Position numbers and translations under genes: made by a program. A DNA stretch of 64,000 nucleotides from Loxodes magnus (taxonomy: Eukaryota > Ciliophora > Karyorelictea > Loxodida > Loxodidae). Shown here in pieces: positions 1 to 14,140 of this stretch (the stretch's first letter is position 1; every line of letters starts with the position of its first letter). The notes beneath the pieces are model-generated. The model ran no database searches, was not told where the DNA came from, and saw nothing but the letters and a program-made list of their open reading frames with translations. Where the stretch lies: the NCBI GenBank assembly GCA_946699065.1, contig CAMPDV010000011.1, positions 1 to 64,000 on the forward strand, given 5' to 3'.

Positions 1-3000
1 ATACTCCTTAAAACTGAAATTCTAACTTATTTTCTTAATTTGCTTCTTATCTTTTATAAATACTTATTACTTCTCAAAGCATACTCCTTAAAACTGAAAT
101 TCTATCTTCTTTTTTTACTTTGCTTCTTCACATTTTTAAATACTTATTACTTCTCAAAGCATACTCCTTAAAACTGAAATTCTATCTTCTTTTCTTACTT
201 TACTTCTTCATTTTTCTAAATACTTATTACTTCTCAAAGCATACTCCTTAAAACTGAAAATCTATCTTCTTTTCTTACTTTACTTCTTCACTTTTTTAAA
301 TACTTATTACTTCTCAAAGCATACTCCTTAAAACTGAAATTCTAACTTATTTTCTTACTTTACTTCTTCACTTTTCTAAATACTTATTACTTCTCAAAGC
401 ATACTCCTTAAAACTGAAATTCTATCTTCTTTTCTTACTTTACTTCTTCACTTTTTTAAATACTTATTACTTCTAAAAGCATACTCCTTAAAACTGAAAT
501 TCTATCTTTTATTCTTACTTTACTTCTTCACTTTTTTAAATACTTATTACTTCTCAAAGCATACTCCTTAAAACTGAAATTCTAACTTATTTTCTTACTT
601 TACTTCTTCACTTTTCTAAATACTTATTACTTCTCAAAGCATACTCCTTAAAACTGAAATTCTATCTTCTTACTTTACTTCTTATCTTTTATAAATACTT
701 ATTACTTCTCAAAGCATACTCTTAAAACTGAAATTCTATCTTCTTTTCTTACTTTACTTCTTCACTTTTTTAAATACTTATTACTTCTCAAAGCATACTC
801 CTTAAAACAAAAATTCTATCTTCTTTTCTTACTTTACTTCTTCACTTTTTTAAATACTTATTACTTCTCAAAGCATACTCCTTAAAACTGAAATTCTATC
901 TTCTTTTCTTACTTTACTTCTTCACTTTTCTAAATACTTATTACTTCTCAAAGCATACTCCTTAAAACTGAAATTCTATCTTCTTTTCTTACTTTACTTC
1001 TTATCTTTTATAAATACTTATTACTTCTCAAAGCATACTCCTTAAAACTGAAATTCTATCTTCTTTTCTTACTTTGCTTCTTCACTTTTCTAAATACTTA
1101 TTACTTCTCAATGCATACTCCTTAAAACTGAAATTCTATCTTCTTTTCTTACTTTACTTCTTCACTTTTTTAAATATTTATTACTTCTCAAAGCATACTC
1201 CTTAAAACTGAAATTCTATCTTCTTTTCTTACTTTACTTCTTCACTTTTTTAAATACTTATTACTTCTCAAAGCATACTCCTTAAAACTGAAAATCTATC
1301 TTTTATTCTTACTTTACTTCTTCACTTTTTTAAATACTTATTACTTCTCAAAGCATACTCCTTAAAACTGAAAATCTATCTTCTTTTCTTACTTTGCTTC
1401 TTCACTTTTTTAAATACTTATTACTTCTCAAAGCATACTCCTTAAAACTGAAATTCTATCTTCTTTTCTTACTTTGCTGCTTCACTTTTTTAAATACTTA
1501 TTACTTCTAAAAGCATACTCCTTAAAACTGAAATTCTATCTTCTTTTCTTACTTTGCTTCTTCACTTTTCTAAATACTTATTACTTCTCAAAGCATACTC
1601 CTTAAAACTGAAATTCTATCTTCTTTTCTTACTTTACTTCTTCACTTTTTTAAATACTTATTACTTCTCAAAGCATACTCCTTAAAACTGAAAATCTATC
1701 TTCTTTTCTTACTTTGCTTCTTCACTTTTTTAAATACTTATTACTTCTCAAAGCATACTCCTTAAAACTGAAATTCTATCTTCTTTTCTTACTTTGCTGC
1801 TTCACTTTTTTAAATACTTATTACTTCTAAAAGCATACTCCTTAAAACTGAAATTCTATCTTTTATTCTTACTTTACTTCTTCACTTTTTTAAATACTTA
1901 TTACTTCACAAAGCATACTCCTTAAAACTGAAAATCTATCTTCTTTTCTTACTTTGCTTCTTCACTTTTTTAAATACTTATTACTTCTCAAAGCATACTC
2001 CTTAAAACTGAAATTCTATCTTCTTTTCTTACTTTGCTGCTTCACTTTTTTAAATACTTATTACTTCTAAAAGCATACTCCTTAAAACTGAAATTCTATC
2101 TTCTTTTCTTACTTTACTTCTTCACTTTTCTAAATACTTATTACTTCTCAAAGCATACTCCTTAAAACTGAAATTCTATCTTCTTTTCTTACTTTACTTC
2201 TTATCTTTTATAAATACTTATTACTTCTCAAAGCATACTCCTTAAAACTGAAATTCTATCTTCTTTTCTTACTTTGCTTCTTCACTTTTCTAAATACTTA
2301 TTACTTCTCAATGCATACTCCTTAAAACTGAAATTCTATCTTCTTTTCTTACTTTACTTCTTCACTTTTTTAAATATTTATTACTTCTCAAAGCATACTC
2401 CTTAAAACTGAAAATCTATCTTCTTTTCTTACTTTGCTTCTTCACTTTTTTAAATACTTATTACTTCTCAAAGCATACTCCTTAAAACTGAAATTCTATC
2501 TTCTTTTCTTACTTTGCTGCTTCACTTTTTTAAATACTTATTACTTCTCAAAGAATACTCCTTAAAACTGAAATTCTATCTTCTTTTCTTACTTTACTTC
2601 TTCACTTTTTTAAATACTTATTACTTCTAAAAGCATACTCCTTAAAACTGAAATTCTATCTTTTATTCTTACTTTACTTCTTCACTTTTTTAAATACTTA
2701 TTACTTCTCAAAGCATACTCCTTAAAACTGAAAATCTATCTTTTATTCTTACTTTACTTCTTCACTTTTTTAAATACTTATTACTTCTCAAAGCATACTC
2801 CTTAAAACTGAAAATCTATCTTCTTTTCTTACTTTGCTTCTTCACTTTTTTAAATACTTATTACTTCTCAAAGCATACTCCTTAAAACTGAAATTCTATC
2901 TTCTTTTCTTACTTTGCTGCTTCACTTTTTTAAATACTTATTACTTCTAAAAGCATACTCCTTAAAACTGAAATTCTATCTTTTATTCTTACTTTACTTC

Positions 3001-3724
3001 TTCACTTTTTTAAATACTTATTACTTCACAAAGCATACTCCTTAAAACTGAAATTCTATCTTTTATTCTTACTTTACTTCTTCACTTTTTTAAATACTTA
3101 TTACTTCTCAAAGCATACTCCTTAAAACTGAAAATCTATCTTCTTTTCTTACTTTGCTTCTTCACTTTTTTAAATACTTATTACTTCTCAAAGCATACTC
3201 CTTAAAACTGAAATTCTATCTTCTTTTCTTACTTTGCTGCTTCACTTTTTTAAATACTTATTACTTCTAAAAGCATACTCCTTAAAACTGAAATTCTATC
3301 TTCTTTTCTTACTTTACTTCTTCACTTTTCTAAATACTTATTACTTCTCAAAGCATACTCCTTAAAACTGAAATTCTATCTTTTATTCTTACTTTGCTTC
3401 TTCACTTTTCTAAATACTTATTACTTCTCAAAGAATACTCCTTAAAACTGAAATTCTATCTTCTTTTCTTACTTTGCTTCTTCACTTTTTTAAATACTTA
3501 TTACTTCTCAAAGCATACTCCTTAAAACTGAAATTCTAACTTATTTTCTTACTTTACTTCTTCACTTTTTTAAATACTTATTACTTCTCAAAGCATACTC
3601 CTTAAAACTGAAATTCTATCTTCTTTTCTTACTTTGCTTCTTCACTTTTCTAAATACTTATTACTTCTCAATGCATACTCCTTAAAACTGAAATTCTATC
3701 TTCTTTTCTTACTTTACTTCTTCA

Positions 3725-6700
3725 CTTTTTTAAATACTTATTACTTCTCAAAGCATACTCCTTAAAACTGAAATTCTAACTTATTTTCTTAATTTGCTTC
3801 TTCACTTTTTTAAATACTTATTACTTCTCAAAGCATACTCCTTAAAACTGAAATTCTATCTTCTTTTCTTACTTTGCTTCTTCACTTTTTTAAATACTTA
3901 TTACTTCTCAAAGCATACTCCTTAAAACTGAAATTCTATCTTTTATTCTTACTTTGCTTCTTCACTTTTTTAAATACTTATTACTTCTCAAAGCATACTC
4001 CTTAAAACTGAAATTCTATCTTCTTTTCTTACTTTGCTTCTTCGCTTTTTTAAATACTTATTACTTCTCAAAGCATACTCCTTAAAACTGAAATTCTATC
4101 TTCTTTTCTTACTTTGCTTCTTCACTTTTCTAAATACTTATTACTTCTCAAAGCATACTCCTTAAAACTGAAATTCTATCTTCTTTTCTTACTTTACTTC
4201 TTCACTTTTCTAAATACTTATTACTTCTCAAAGCATACTCCTTAAAACTGAAATTCTATCTTTTATTCTTACTTTGCTTCTTCACTTTTCTAAATACTTA
4301 TTACTTCTCAAAGCATACTCCTTAAAACTGAAATTCTATCTTCTTTTCTTACTTTACTTCTTCACTTTTTTAAATACTTATTACTTCTCAAAGCATACTA
4401 CTTAAAACTGAAATTCTATCTTTTATTCTTACTTTGCTTCTTCACTTTTTTAAATACTTATTACTTCTCAAAGCATACTCCTTAAAACAGAACTTCTATC
4501 TTTTATTCTTACTTTACTTCTTCACTTTTCTAAATACTTATTACTTCTCAAAGCATACTCCTTAAAACTGAAATTCTATCTTCTTTTCTTACTTTGCTTC
4601 TTCACTTTTCTAAATACTTATTACTTCTAAAAGCATACTCCTTAAAACTGAAATTCTATCTTTTATTCTTACTTTACTTCTTCACTTTTTTAAATACTTA
4701 TTACTTCTCAAAGCATACTCCTTAAAACTGAAATTCTATCTTATTTTCTTACTTTACTTATTATCTTTTATAAATACTTATTACTTCTCAAAGCATACTC
4801 CTTAAAACTGAAAATCTTTCTTCTTTTCTTACTTTACTTCTTATCTTTTATAAATACTTATTACTTCTCAAAGCATACTCCTTAAAACTGAAATTCTATC
4901 TTCTTTTCTTACTTTACTTCTTCACTTTTTTAAATACTTATTACTTCTCAAAGCATACTCCTTAAAACTGAAATTCTATCTTTTATTCTTACTTTGCTTC
5001 TTCACTTTTTTAAATACTTATTACTTCTCAAAGCATACTCCTTAAAACTGAAATTCTATCTTCTTTTCTTACTTTGCTTCTTCACTTTTTTAAATACTTA
5101 TTACTTCTCAAAGCATACTCCTTAAAACTGAAATTCTATCTTCTTTTCTTACTTTGCTTCTTCACTTTTTTAAATACTTATTACTTCTCAAAGCATACTC
5201 CTTAAAACTGAAATTCTATCTTTTATTCTTACTTTACTTCTTCACTTTTTTAAATACTTATTACTTCTCAAAGCATACTCCTTAAAACTGAAATTCTATC
5301 TTCTTTTCTTACTTTGCTTCTTCACTTTTTTAAATACTTATTACTTCTCAAAGCATACTCCTTAAAACAGAACTTCTATCTTTTATTCTTACTTTACTTC
5401 TTCGCTTTTTTAAATACTTATTACTTCTCAAAGCATACTCCTTAAAACTGAAATTCTAACTTATTTTCTTAATTTGCTTCTTCACTTTTTTAAATACTTA
5501 TTACTTCTCAAAGCATACTCCTTAAAACTGAAATTCTATCTTCTTTTCTTACTTTGCTTCTTCACTTTTTTAAATACTTATTACTTCTCAAAGCATACTC
5601 CTTAAAACTGAAATTCTATCTTTTATTCTTACTTTACTTCTTCACTTTTTTAAATACTTATTACTTCTCAAAGCATACTCCTTAAAACTGAAATTCTATC
5701 TTCTTTTCTTACTTTGCTTCTTCGCTTTTTTAAATACTTATTACTTCTCAAAGCATACTCCTTAAAACTGAAATTCTATCTTCTTTTCTTACTTTGCTTC
5801 TTCACTTTTCTAAATACTTATTACTTCTCAAAGCATACTCCTTAAAACTGAAATTCTATCTTCTTTTCTTACTTTACTTCTTCACTTTTCTAAATACTTA
5901 TTACTTCTCAAAGCATACTCCTTAAAACTGAAATTCTATCTTTTATTCTTACTTTGCTTCTTCACTTTTCTAAATACTTATTACTTCTCAAAGCATACTC
6001 CTTAAAACTGAAATTCTATCTTCTTTTCTTACTTTACTTCTTCACTTTTTTAAATACTTATTACTTCTCAAAGCATACTACTTAAAACTGAAATTCTATC
6101 TTTTATTCTTACTTTGCTTCTTCACTTTTTTAAATACTTATTACTTCTCAAAGCATACTCCTTAAAACAGAACTTCTATCTTTTATTCTTACTTTACTTC
6201 TTCACTTTTCTAAATACTTATTACTTCTCAAAGCATACTCCTTAAAACTGAAATTCTATCTTCTTTTCTTACTTTGCTTCTTCACTTTTCTAAATACTTA
6301 TTACTTCTAAAAGCATACTCCTTAAAACTGAAATTCTATCTTTTATTCTTACTTTACTTCTTCACTTTTTTAAATACTTATTACTTCTCAAAGCATACTC
6401 CTTAAAACTGAAATTCTATCTTATTTTCTTACTTTACTTATTATCTTTTATAAATACTTATTACTTCTCAAAGCATACTCCTTAAAACTGAAAATCTTTC
6501 TCTTATTCTTACTTTACTTCTTATCTTTTATAAATACTTATTACTTCTCAAAGCATACTCCTTAAAACTGAAATTCTATCTTCTTTTCTTACTTTACTTC
6601 TTCACTTTTTTAAATACTTATTACTTCTCAAAGCATACTCCTTAAAACTGAAATTCTATCTTTTATTCTTACTTTGCTTCTTCACTTTTTTAAATACTTA

Positions 6701-7080
6701 TTACTTCTCAAAGCATACTCCTTAAAACTGAAATTCTATCTTCTTTTCTTACTTTGCTTCTTCACTTTTTTAAATACTTATTACTTCTCAAAGCATACTC
6801 CTTAAAACTGAAATTCTATCTTCTTTTCTTACTTTGCTTCTTCACTTTTTTAAATACTTATTACTTCTCAAAGCATACTCCTTAAAACTGAAATTCTATC
6901 TTTTATTCTTACTTTACTTCTTCACTTTTTTAAATACTTATTACTTCTCAAAGCATACTCCTTAAAACTGAAATTCTATCTTCTTTTCTTACTTTGCTTC
7001 TTCACTTTTTTAAATACTTATTACTTCTCAAAGCATACTCCTTAAAACAGAACTTCTATCTTTTATTCTTACTTTACTTC
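3725..7080 (+). repeat. 1680-bp higher-order tandem duplication within the satellite
   Basis: Positions 3725-5400 and 5405-7080 match almost base for base at an offset of 1680 bp, which is 21 units. Shared rare markers include the ttcgcttttt unit (4021 and 5701), the aagcatacta unit (4381 and 6061) and the aacttctatc unit (4501 and 6181). Only a handful of differences were seen by eye, for example in the unit at 4801 against 6481. A partial third copy follows at about 7381-7920 at an offset of 960 bp (12 units). Confidence 0.85.
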
Positions 7081-8699
7081 TTCACTTTTCTAAATACTTA
7101 TTACTTCTCAAAGCATACTTCTTAAAACTGAAATTCTATCTTCTTTTCTTACTTTGCTTCTTCACTTTTTTAAATACTTATTACTTCTCAAAGCATACTC
7201 CTTAAAACAGAACTTCTATCTTTTATTCTTACTTTACTTCTTCACTTTTCTAAATACTTATTACTTCTCAAAGCATACTTCTTAAAACTGAAATTCTATC
7301 TTCTTTTCTTACTTTGCTTCTTCACTTTTTTAAATACTTATTACTTCTAAAAGCATACTCCTTAAAACTGAAATTCTATCTTATTTTCTTACTTTACTTA
7401 TTATCTTTTATAAATACTTATTACTTCTCAAAGCATACTCCTTAAAACTGAAAATCTTTCTTTTATTCTTACTTTACTTCTTATCTTTTATAAATACTTA
7501 TTACTTCTCAAAGCATACTCCTTAAAACTGAAATTCTATCTTCTTTTCTTACTTTACTTCTTCACTTTTTTAAATACTTATTACTTCTCAAAGCATACTC
7601 CTTAAAACTGAAATTCTATCTTTTATTCTTACTTTGCTTCTTCACTTTTTTAAATACTTATTACTTCTCAAAGCATACTCCTTAAAACTGAAATTCTATC
7701 TTCTTTTCTTACTTTGCTTCTTCACTTTTTTAAATACTTATTACTTCTCAAAGCATACTCCTTAAAACTGAAATTCTATCTTCTTTTCTTACTTTGCTTC
7801 TTCACTTTTTTAAATACTTATTACTTCTCAAAGCATACTCCTTAAAACTGAAATTCTATCTTTTATTCTTACTTTACTTCTTCACTTTTTTAAATACTTA
7901 TTACTTCTCAAAGCATACTCCTTAAAACTGAAATTCTATCTTCTTTTCTTACTTTACTTATTATCTTTTATAAATACTTATTACTTCTCAAAGCATACTC
8001 CTTAAAACTGAAAATCTATCTTCTTTTCTTACTTTACTTCTTCACTTTTTTAAATACTTATTACTTCTCAAAGCATACTCCTTAAAACTGAAATTCTATC
8101 TTTTATTCTTACTTTACTTCTTCACTTTTCTAAATACTTATTACTTCTCAAAGCATACTCCTTAAAACTGAAATTCTAACTTATTTTCTTAATTTGCTTC
8201 TTATCTTTTATAAATACTTATTACTTCTCAAAGCATACTCCTTAAAACTGAAATTCTATCTTCTTTTTTTACTTTGCTTCTTCACTTTTTTAAATACTTA
8301 TTACTTCTCAAAGCATACTCCTTAAAACTGAAATTCTATCTTCTTTTCTTACTTTACTTCTTCATTTTTCTAAATACTTATTACTTCTCAAAGAATACTC
8401 CTTAAAACTGAAATTCTATCTTCTTTTCTTAATTTGCTTCTTCACTTTTTGTAATACTTATTACTTCTCAAAGCATACTCCTTAAAACTGAAATTCTAAC
8501 TTATTTTCTTAATTTGCTTCTTCACTTTTTTAAATACTTATTACTTCTCAAAGCATACTCCTTAAAACTGAAATTCTATCTTCTTTTCTTACTTTGCTTC
8601 TTCACTTTTTTAAATATTTATTACTTCTCAAAGCATACTCCTTAAAACTGAAATTCTATCTTCTTTTCTTACTTTGCTTCTTCACTTTTTGTAATACTT

Positions 8700-11600
8700 A
8701 TTACTTCTCAAAGCATACTCCTTAAAACTGAAATTCTATCTTTTATTCTTACTTTACTTCTTCACTTTTTTAAATTCTTATTACTTCTCAAAGCATACTC
8801 CTTAAAACTGAAAATCTATCTTCTTTTCTTACTTTACTTCTTCACTTTTTTAAATACTTATTACTTCTAAAAGCATACTCCTTAAAACTGAAATTCTATC
8901 TTTTATTCTTACTTTACTTCTTCACTTTTTTAAATACTTATTACTTCACAAAGCATACTCCTTAAAACTGAAATTCTATCTTCTTTTCTTACTTTACTTC
9001 TTCACTTTTTTAAATACTTATTACTTCTCAAAGCATACTCCTTAAAACTGAAAATCTATCTTCTTTTCTTACTTTGCTTCTTCACTTTTTTAAATACTTA
9101 TTACTTCTCAAAGCATACTCCTTAAAACTGAAATTCTATCTTCTTTTCTTACTTTGCTGCTTCACTTTTTTAAATACTTATTACTTCTCAAAGCATACTC
9201 CTTAAAACTGAAATTCTATCTTCTTTTCTTACTTTGCTTCTTCACTTTTTTAAATACTTATTACTTCTCAAAGCATACTCCTTAAAACTGAAATTCTATC
9301 TTCTTTTCTTACTTTGCTTCTTCACTTTTTTAAATATTTATTACTTCTCAAAGCATACTCCTTAAAACTGAAATTCTATCTTATTTTCTTACTTTGCTTC
9401 TTCACTTTTTTAAATACTTATTACTTCTCAAAGCATACTCCTTAAAACTGAAATTCTATCTTCTTTTCTTACTTTGCTTCTTCACTTTTTTAAATACTTA
9501 TTACTTCTCAAAGCATACTCCTTAAAACTGAAATTCTATCTTCTTTTCTTACTTTGCTTCTTCACTTTTTTAAATACTTATTACTTCTCAAAGAATACTC
9601 CTTAAAACTGAAATTCTATCTTCTTTTCTTACTTTACTTCTTCACTTTTTTAAATACTTATTACTTCTCAAAGCATACTCCTTAAAACTGAAATTCTATC
9701 TTTTATTCTTACTTTGCTTCTTCACTTTTTTAAATACTTATTACTTCTCAAAGCATACTCCTTAAAACTGAAATTCTATCTTCTTTTCTTACTTTGCTTC
9801 TTCACTTTTTTAAATACTTATTACTTCTCAAAGCATACTCCTTAAAACTGAAATTCTATCTTCTTTTCTTACTTTACTTCTTCACTTTTTTAAATACTTA
9901 TTACTTCTCAAAGCATACTCCTTAAAACTGAAAATCTATCTTCTTTTCTTAATTTGCTTCTTCACTTTTTGTAATACTTATTACTTCTCAAAGCATACTC
10001 CTTAAAACTGAAATTCTAACTTATTTTCTTAATTTGCTTCTTCACTTTTTTAAATACTTATTACTTCTCAAAGCATACTCCTTAAAACTGAAATTCTATC
10101 TTCTTTTCTTACTTTGCTTCTTCACTTTTCTAAATACTTATTACTTCTCAAAGCATACTCCTTAAAACTGAAAATCTATCTTCTTTTCTTACTTTACTTC
10201 TTCACTTTTCTAAATACTTATTACTTCTCAAAGAATACTCCTTAAAACTGAAATTCTATCTTTTATTCTTACTTTGCTTCTTCACTTTTTTAAATACTTA
10301 TTACTTCTCAAAGAATACTCCTTAAAACTGAAATTCTATCTTCTTTTCTTACTTTGCTTCTTCACTTTTTTAAATACTTATTACTTCTCAAAGCATACTC
10401 CTTAAAACTGAAATTCTATCTTCTTTTCTTACTTTACTTCTTCACTTTTCTAAATACTTATTACTTCTCAAAGCATACTCCTTAAAACTGAAAATCTATC
10501 TTCTTTTCTTACTTTACTTCTTCACTTTTTTAAATACTTATTACTTCTCAAAGCATACTCCTTAAAACTGAAATTCTTTCTTTTATTCTTACTTTACTTC
10601 TTATCTTTTCTAAATACTTATTACTTCTCAAAGCATACTCCTTAAAACTGAAATTCTATCTTCTTTTCTTACTTTGCTGCTTCACTTTTTTAAATACTTA
10701 TTACTTCTCAAAGCATACTCCTTAAAACTGAAATTCTATCTTCTTTTCTTACTTTACTTCTTCACTTTTTTAAATACTTATTACTTCACAAAGCATACTC
10801 CTTAAAACTGAAATTCTATCTTCTTTTCTTACTTTACTTCTTCACTTTTTTAAATACTTATTACTTCTCAAAGCATACTCCTTAAAACTGAAAATCTATC
10901 TTCTTTTCTTACTTTACTTCTTCACTTTTTTAAATACTTATTACTTCTAAAAGCATACTCCTTAAAACTGAAATTCTATCTTCTTTTCTTACTTTGCTTC
11001 TTCACTTTTTTAAATACTTATTACTTCTCAAAGCATACTCCTTAAAACTGAAATTCTATCTTCTTTTCTTACTTTACTTCTTCACTTTTCTAAATACTTA
11101 TTACTTCTCAAAGCATACTCCTTAAAACTGAAAATCTATCTTCTTTTCTTACTTTACTTCTTCACTTTTTTAAATACTTATTACTTCTCAAAGCATACTC
11201 CTTAAAACTGAAATTCTTTCTTTTATTCTTACTTTACTTCTTATCTTTTCTAAATACTTATTACTTCTCAAAGCATACTCCTTAAAACTGAAATTCTATC
11301 TTCTTTTCTTACTTTGCTGCTTCACTTTTTTAAATACTTATTACTTCTCAAAGCATACTCCTTAAAACTGAAATTCTATCTTCTTTTCTTACTTTACTTC
11401 TTCACTTTTTTAAATACTTATTACTTCACAAAGCATACTCCTTAAAACTGAAATTCTATCTTCTTTTCTTACTTTACTTCTTCACTTTTTTAAATACTTA
11501 TTACTTCTCAAAGCATACTCCTTAAAACTGAAAATCTATCTTCTTTTCTTACTTTACTTCTTCACTTTTTTAAATACTTATTACTTCTAAAAGCATACTC

Positions 11601-14140
11601 CTTAAAACTGAAATTCTAACTTATTTTCTTAATTTGCTTCTTCACTTTTTTAAATACTTATTACTTCTCAAAGCATACTCCTTAAAACTGAAATTCTATC
11701 TTCTTTTCTTACTTTGCTTCTTCACTTTTCTAAATACTTATTACTTCTCAAAGCATACTCCTTAAAACTGAAAATCTATCTTCTTTTCTTACTTTACTTC
11801 TTCACTTTTTTAAATACTTATTACTTCTCAAAGCATACTCCTTAAAACTGAAATTCTTTCTTTTATTCTTACTTTACTTCTTATCTTTTCTAAATACTTA
11901 TTACTTCTCAAAGCATACTCCTTAAAACTGAAATTCTATCTTCTTTTCTTACTTTGCTGCTTCACTTTTTTAAATACTTATTACTTCTCAAAGCATACTC
12001 CTTAAAACTGAAATTCTATCTTCTTTTCTTACTTTACTTCTTCACTTTTTTAAATACTTATTACTTCTCAAAGCATACTCCTTAAAACTGAAATTCTATC
12101 TTTTATTCTTACTTTACTTCTTCACTTTTTTAAATTCTTATTACTTCTCAAAGCATACTCCTTAAAACTGAAAATCTATCTTCTTTTCTTACTTTACTTC
12201 TTCACTTTTTTAAATACTTATTACTTCTAAAAGCATACTCCTTAAAACTGAAATTCTATCTTTTATTCTTACTTTACTTCTTCACTTTTTTAAATACTTA
12301 TTACTTCACAAAGCATACTCCTTAAAACTGAAATTCTATCTTCTTTTCTTACTTTACTTCTTCACTTTTTTAAATACTTATTACTTCTCAAAGCATACTC
12401 CTTAAAACTGAAAATCTATCTTCTTTTCTTACTTTGCTTCTTCACTTTTTTAAATACTTATTACTTCTCAAAGCATACTCCTTAAAACTGAAATTCTATC
12501 TTCTTTTCTTACTTTGCTGCTTCACTTTTTTAAATACTTATTACTTCTCAAAGCATACTCCTTAAAACTGAAATTCTATCTTCTTTTCTTACTTTGCTTC
12601 TTCACTTTTTTAAATACTTATTACTTCTCAAAGCATACTCCTTAAAACTGAAATTCTATCTTCTTTTCTTACTTTGCTTCTTCACTTTTTTAAATATTTA
12701 TTACTTCTCAAAGCATACTCCTTAAAACTGAAATTCTATCTTCTTTTCTTACTTTGCTTCTTCACTTTTTTAAATACTTATTACTTCTCAAAGCATACTC
12801 CTTAAAACTGAAAATCTATCTTCTTTTCTTACTTTGCTTCTTCACTTTTTTAAATACTTATTACTTCTCAAAGCATACTCCTTAAAACTGAAATTCTATC
12901 TTCTTTTCTTACTTTGCTTCTTCACTTTTTTAAATACTTATTACTTCTCAAAGAATACTCCTTAAAACTGAAATTCTATCTTCTTTTCTTACTTTACTTC
13001 TTCACTTTTTTAAATACTTATTACTTCTCAAAGCATACTCCTTAAAACTGAAATTCTATCTTTTATTCTTACTTTGCTTCTTCACTTTTTTAAATACTTA
13101 TTACTTCTCAAAGCATACTCCTTAAAACTGAAATTCTATCTTCTTTTCTTACTTTGCTTCTTCACTTTTTTAAATACTTATTACTTCTCAAAGCATACTC
13201 CTTAAAACTGAAATTCTATCTTCTTTTCTTACTTTACTTCTTCACTTTTTTAAATACTTATTACTTCTCAAAGCATACTCCTTAAAACTGAAAATCTATC
13301 TTCTTTTCTTAATTTGCTTCTTCACTTTTTGTAATACTTATTACTTCTCAAAGCATACTCCTTAAAACTGAAATTCTAACTTATTTTCTTAATTTGCTTC
13401 TTCACTTTTTTAAATACTTATTACTTCTCAAAGCATACTCCTTAAAACTGAAATTCTATCTTCTTTTCTTACTTTGCTTCTTCACTTTTCTAAATACTTA
13501 TTACTTCTCAAAGCATACTCCTTAAAACTGAAAATCTATCTTCTTTTCTTACTTTACTTCTTCACTTTTCTAAATACTTATTACTTCTCAAAGAATACTC
13601 CTTAAAACTGAAATTCTATCTTTTATTCTTACTTTGCTTCTTCACTTTTTTAAATACTTATTACTTCTCAAAGAATACTCCTTAAAACTGAAATTCTATC
13701 TTCTTTTCTTACTTTGCTTCTTCACTTTTTTAAATACTTATTACTTCTCAAAGCATACTCCTTAAAACTGAAATTCTATCTTCTTTTCTTACTTTACTTC
13801 TTCACTTTTCTAAATACTTATTACTTCTCAAAGCATACTCCTTAAAACTGAAAATCTATCTTCTTTTCTTACTTTACTTCTTCACTTTTTTAAATACTTA
13901 TTACTTCTCAAAGCATACTCCTTAAAACTGAAATTCTTTCTTTTATTCTTACTTTACTTCTTATCTTTTCTAAATACTTATTACTTCTCAAAGCATACTC
14001 CTTAAAACTGAAATTCTATCTTCTTTTCTTACTTTGCTGCTTCACTTTTTTAAATACTTATTACTTCTCAAAGAATACTCCTTAAAACTGAAATTCTATC
14101 TTCTTTTCTTACTTTACTTCTTCACTTTTTTAAATACTTA
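8700..14140 (+). repeat. About 2.1-kb satellite segment duplicated at 3360-bp offset
   Basis: Positions about 8700-10780 recur at about 12060-14140, offset 3360 bp (42 units), with only a few differences noticed. Shared rare markers are taaattctta (8761, 12121), taaatattta (9301, 12661) and gtaatactta (9961, 13321). Between the two copies a 640-bp (8-unit) block carrying aaattctttc is repeated, near 10571, 11211 and 11851. Confidence 0.8.

Noticed and set aside
1-80. Idea that the 80-bp unit is a dimer of two 40-bp halves
   Set aside because: Only short shared words such as tactt and ttaaa align. The halves are not convincingly similar by eye.
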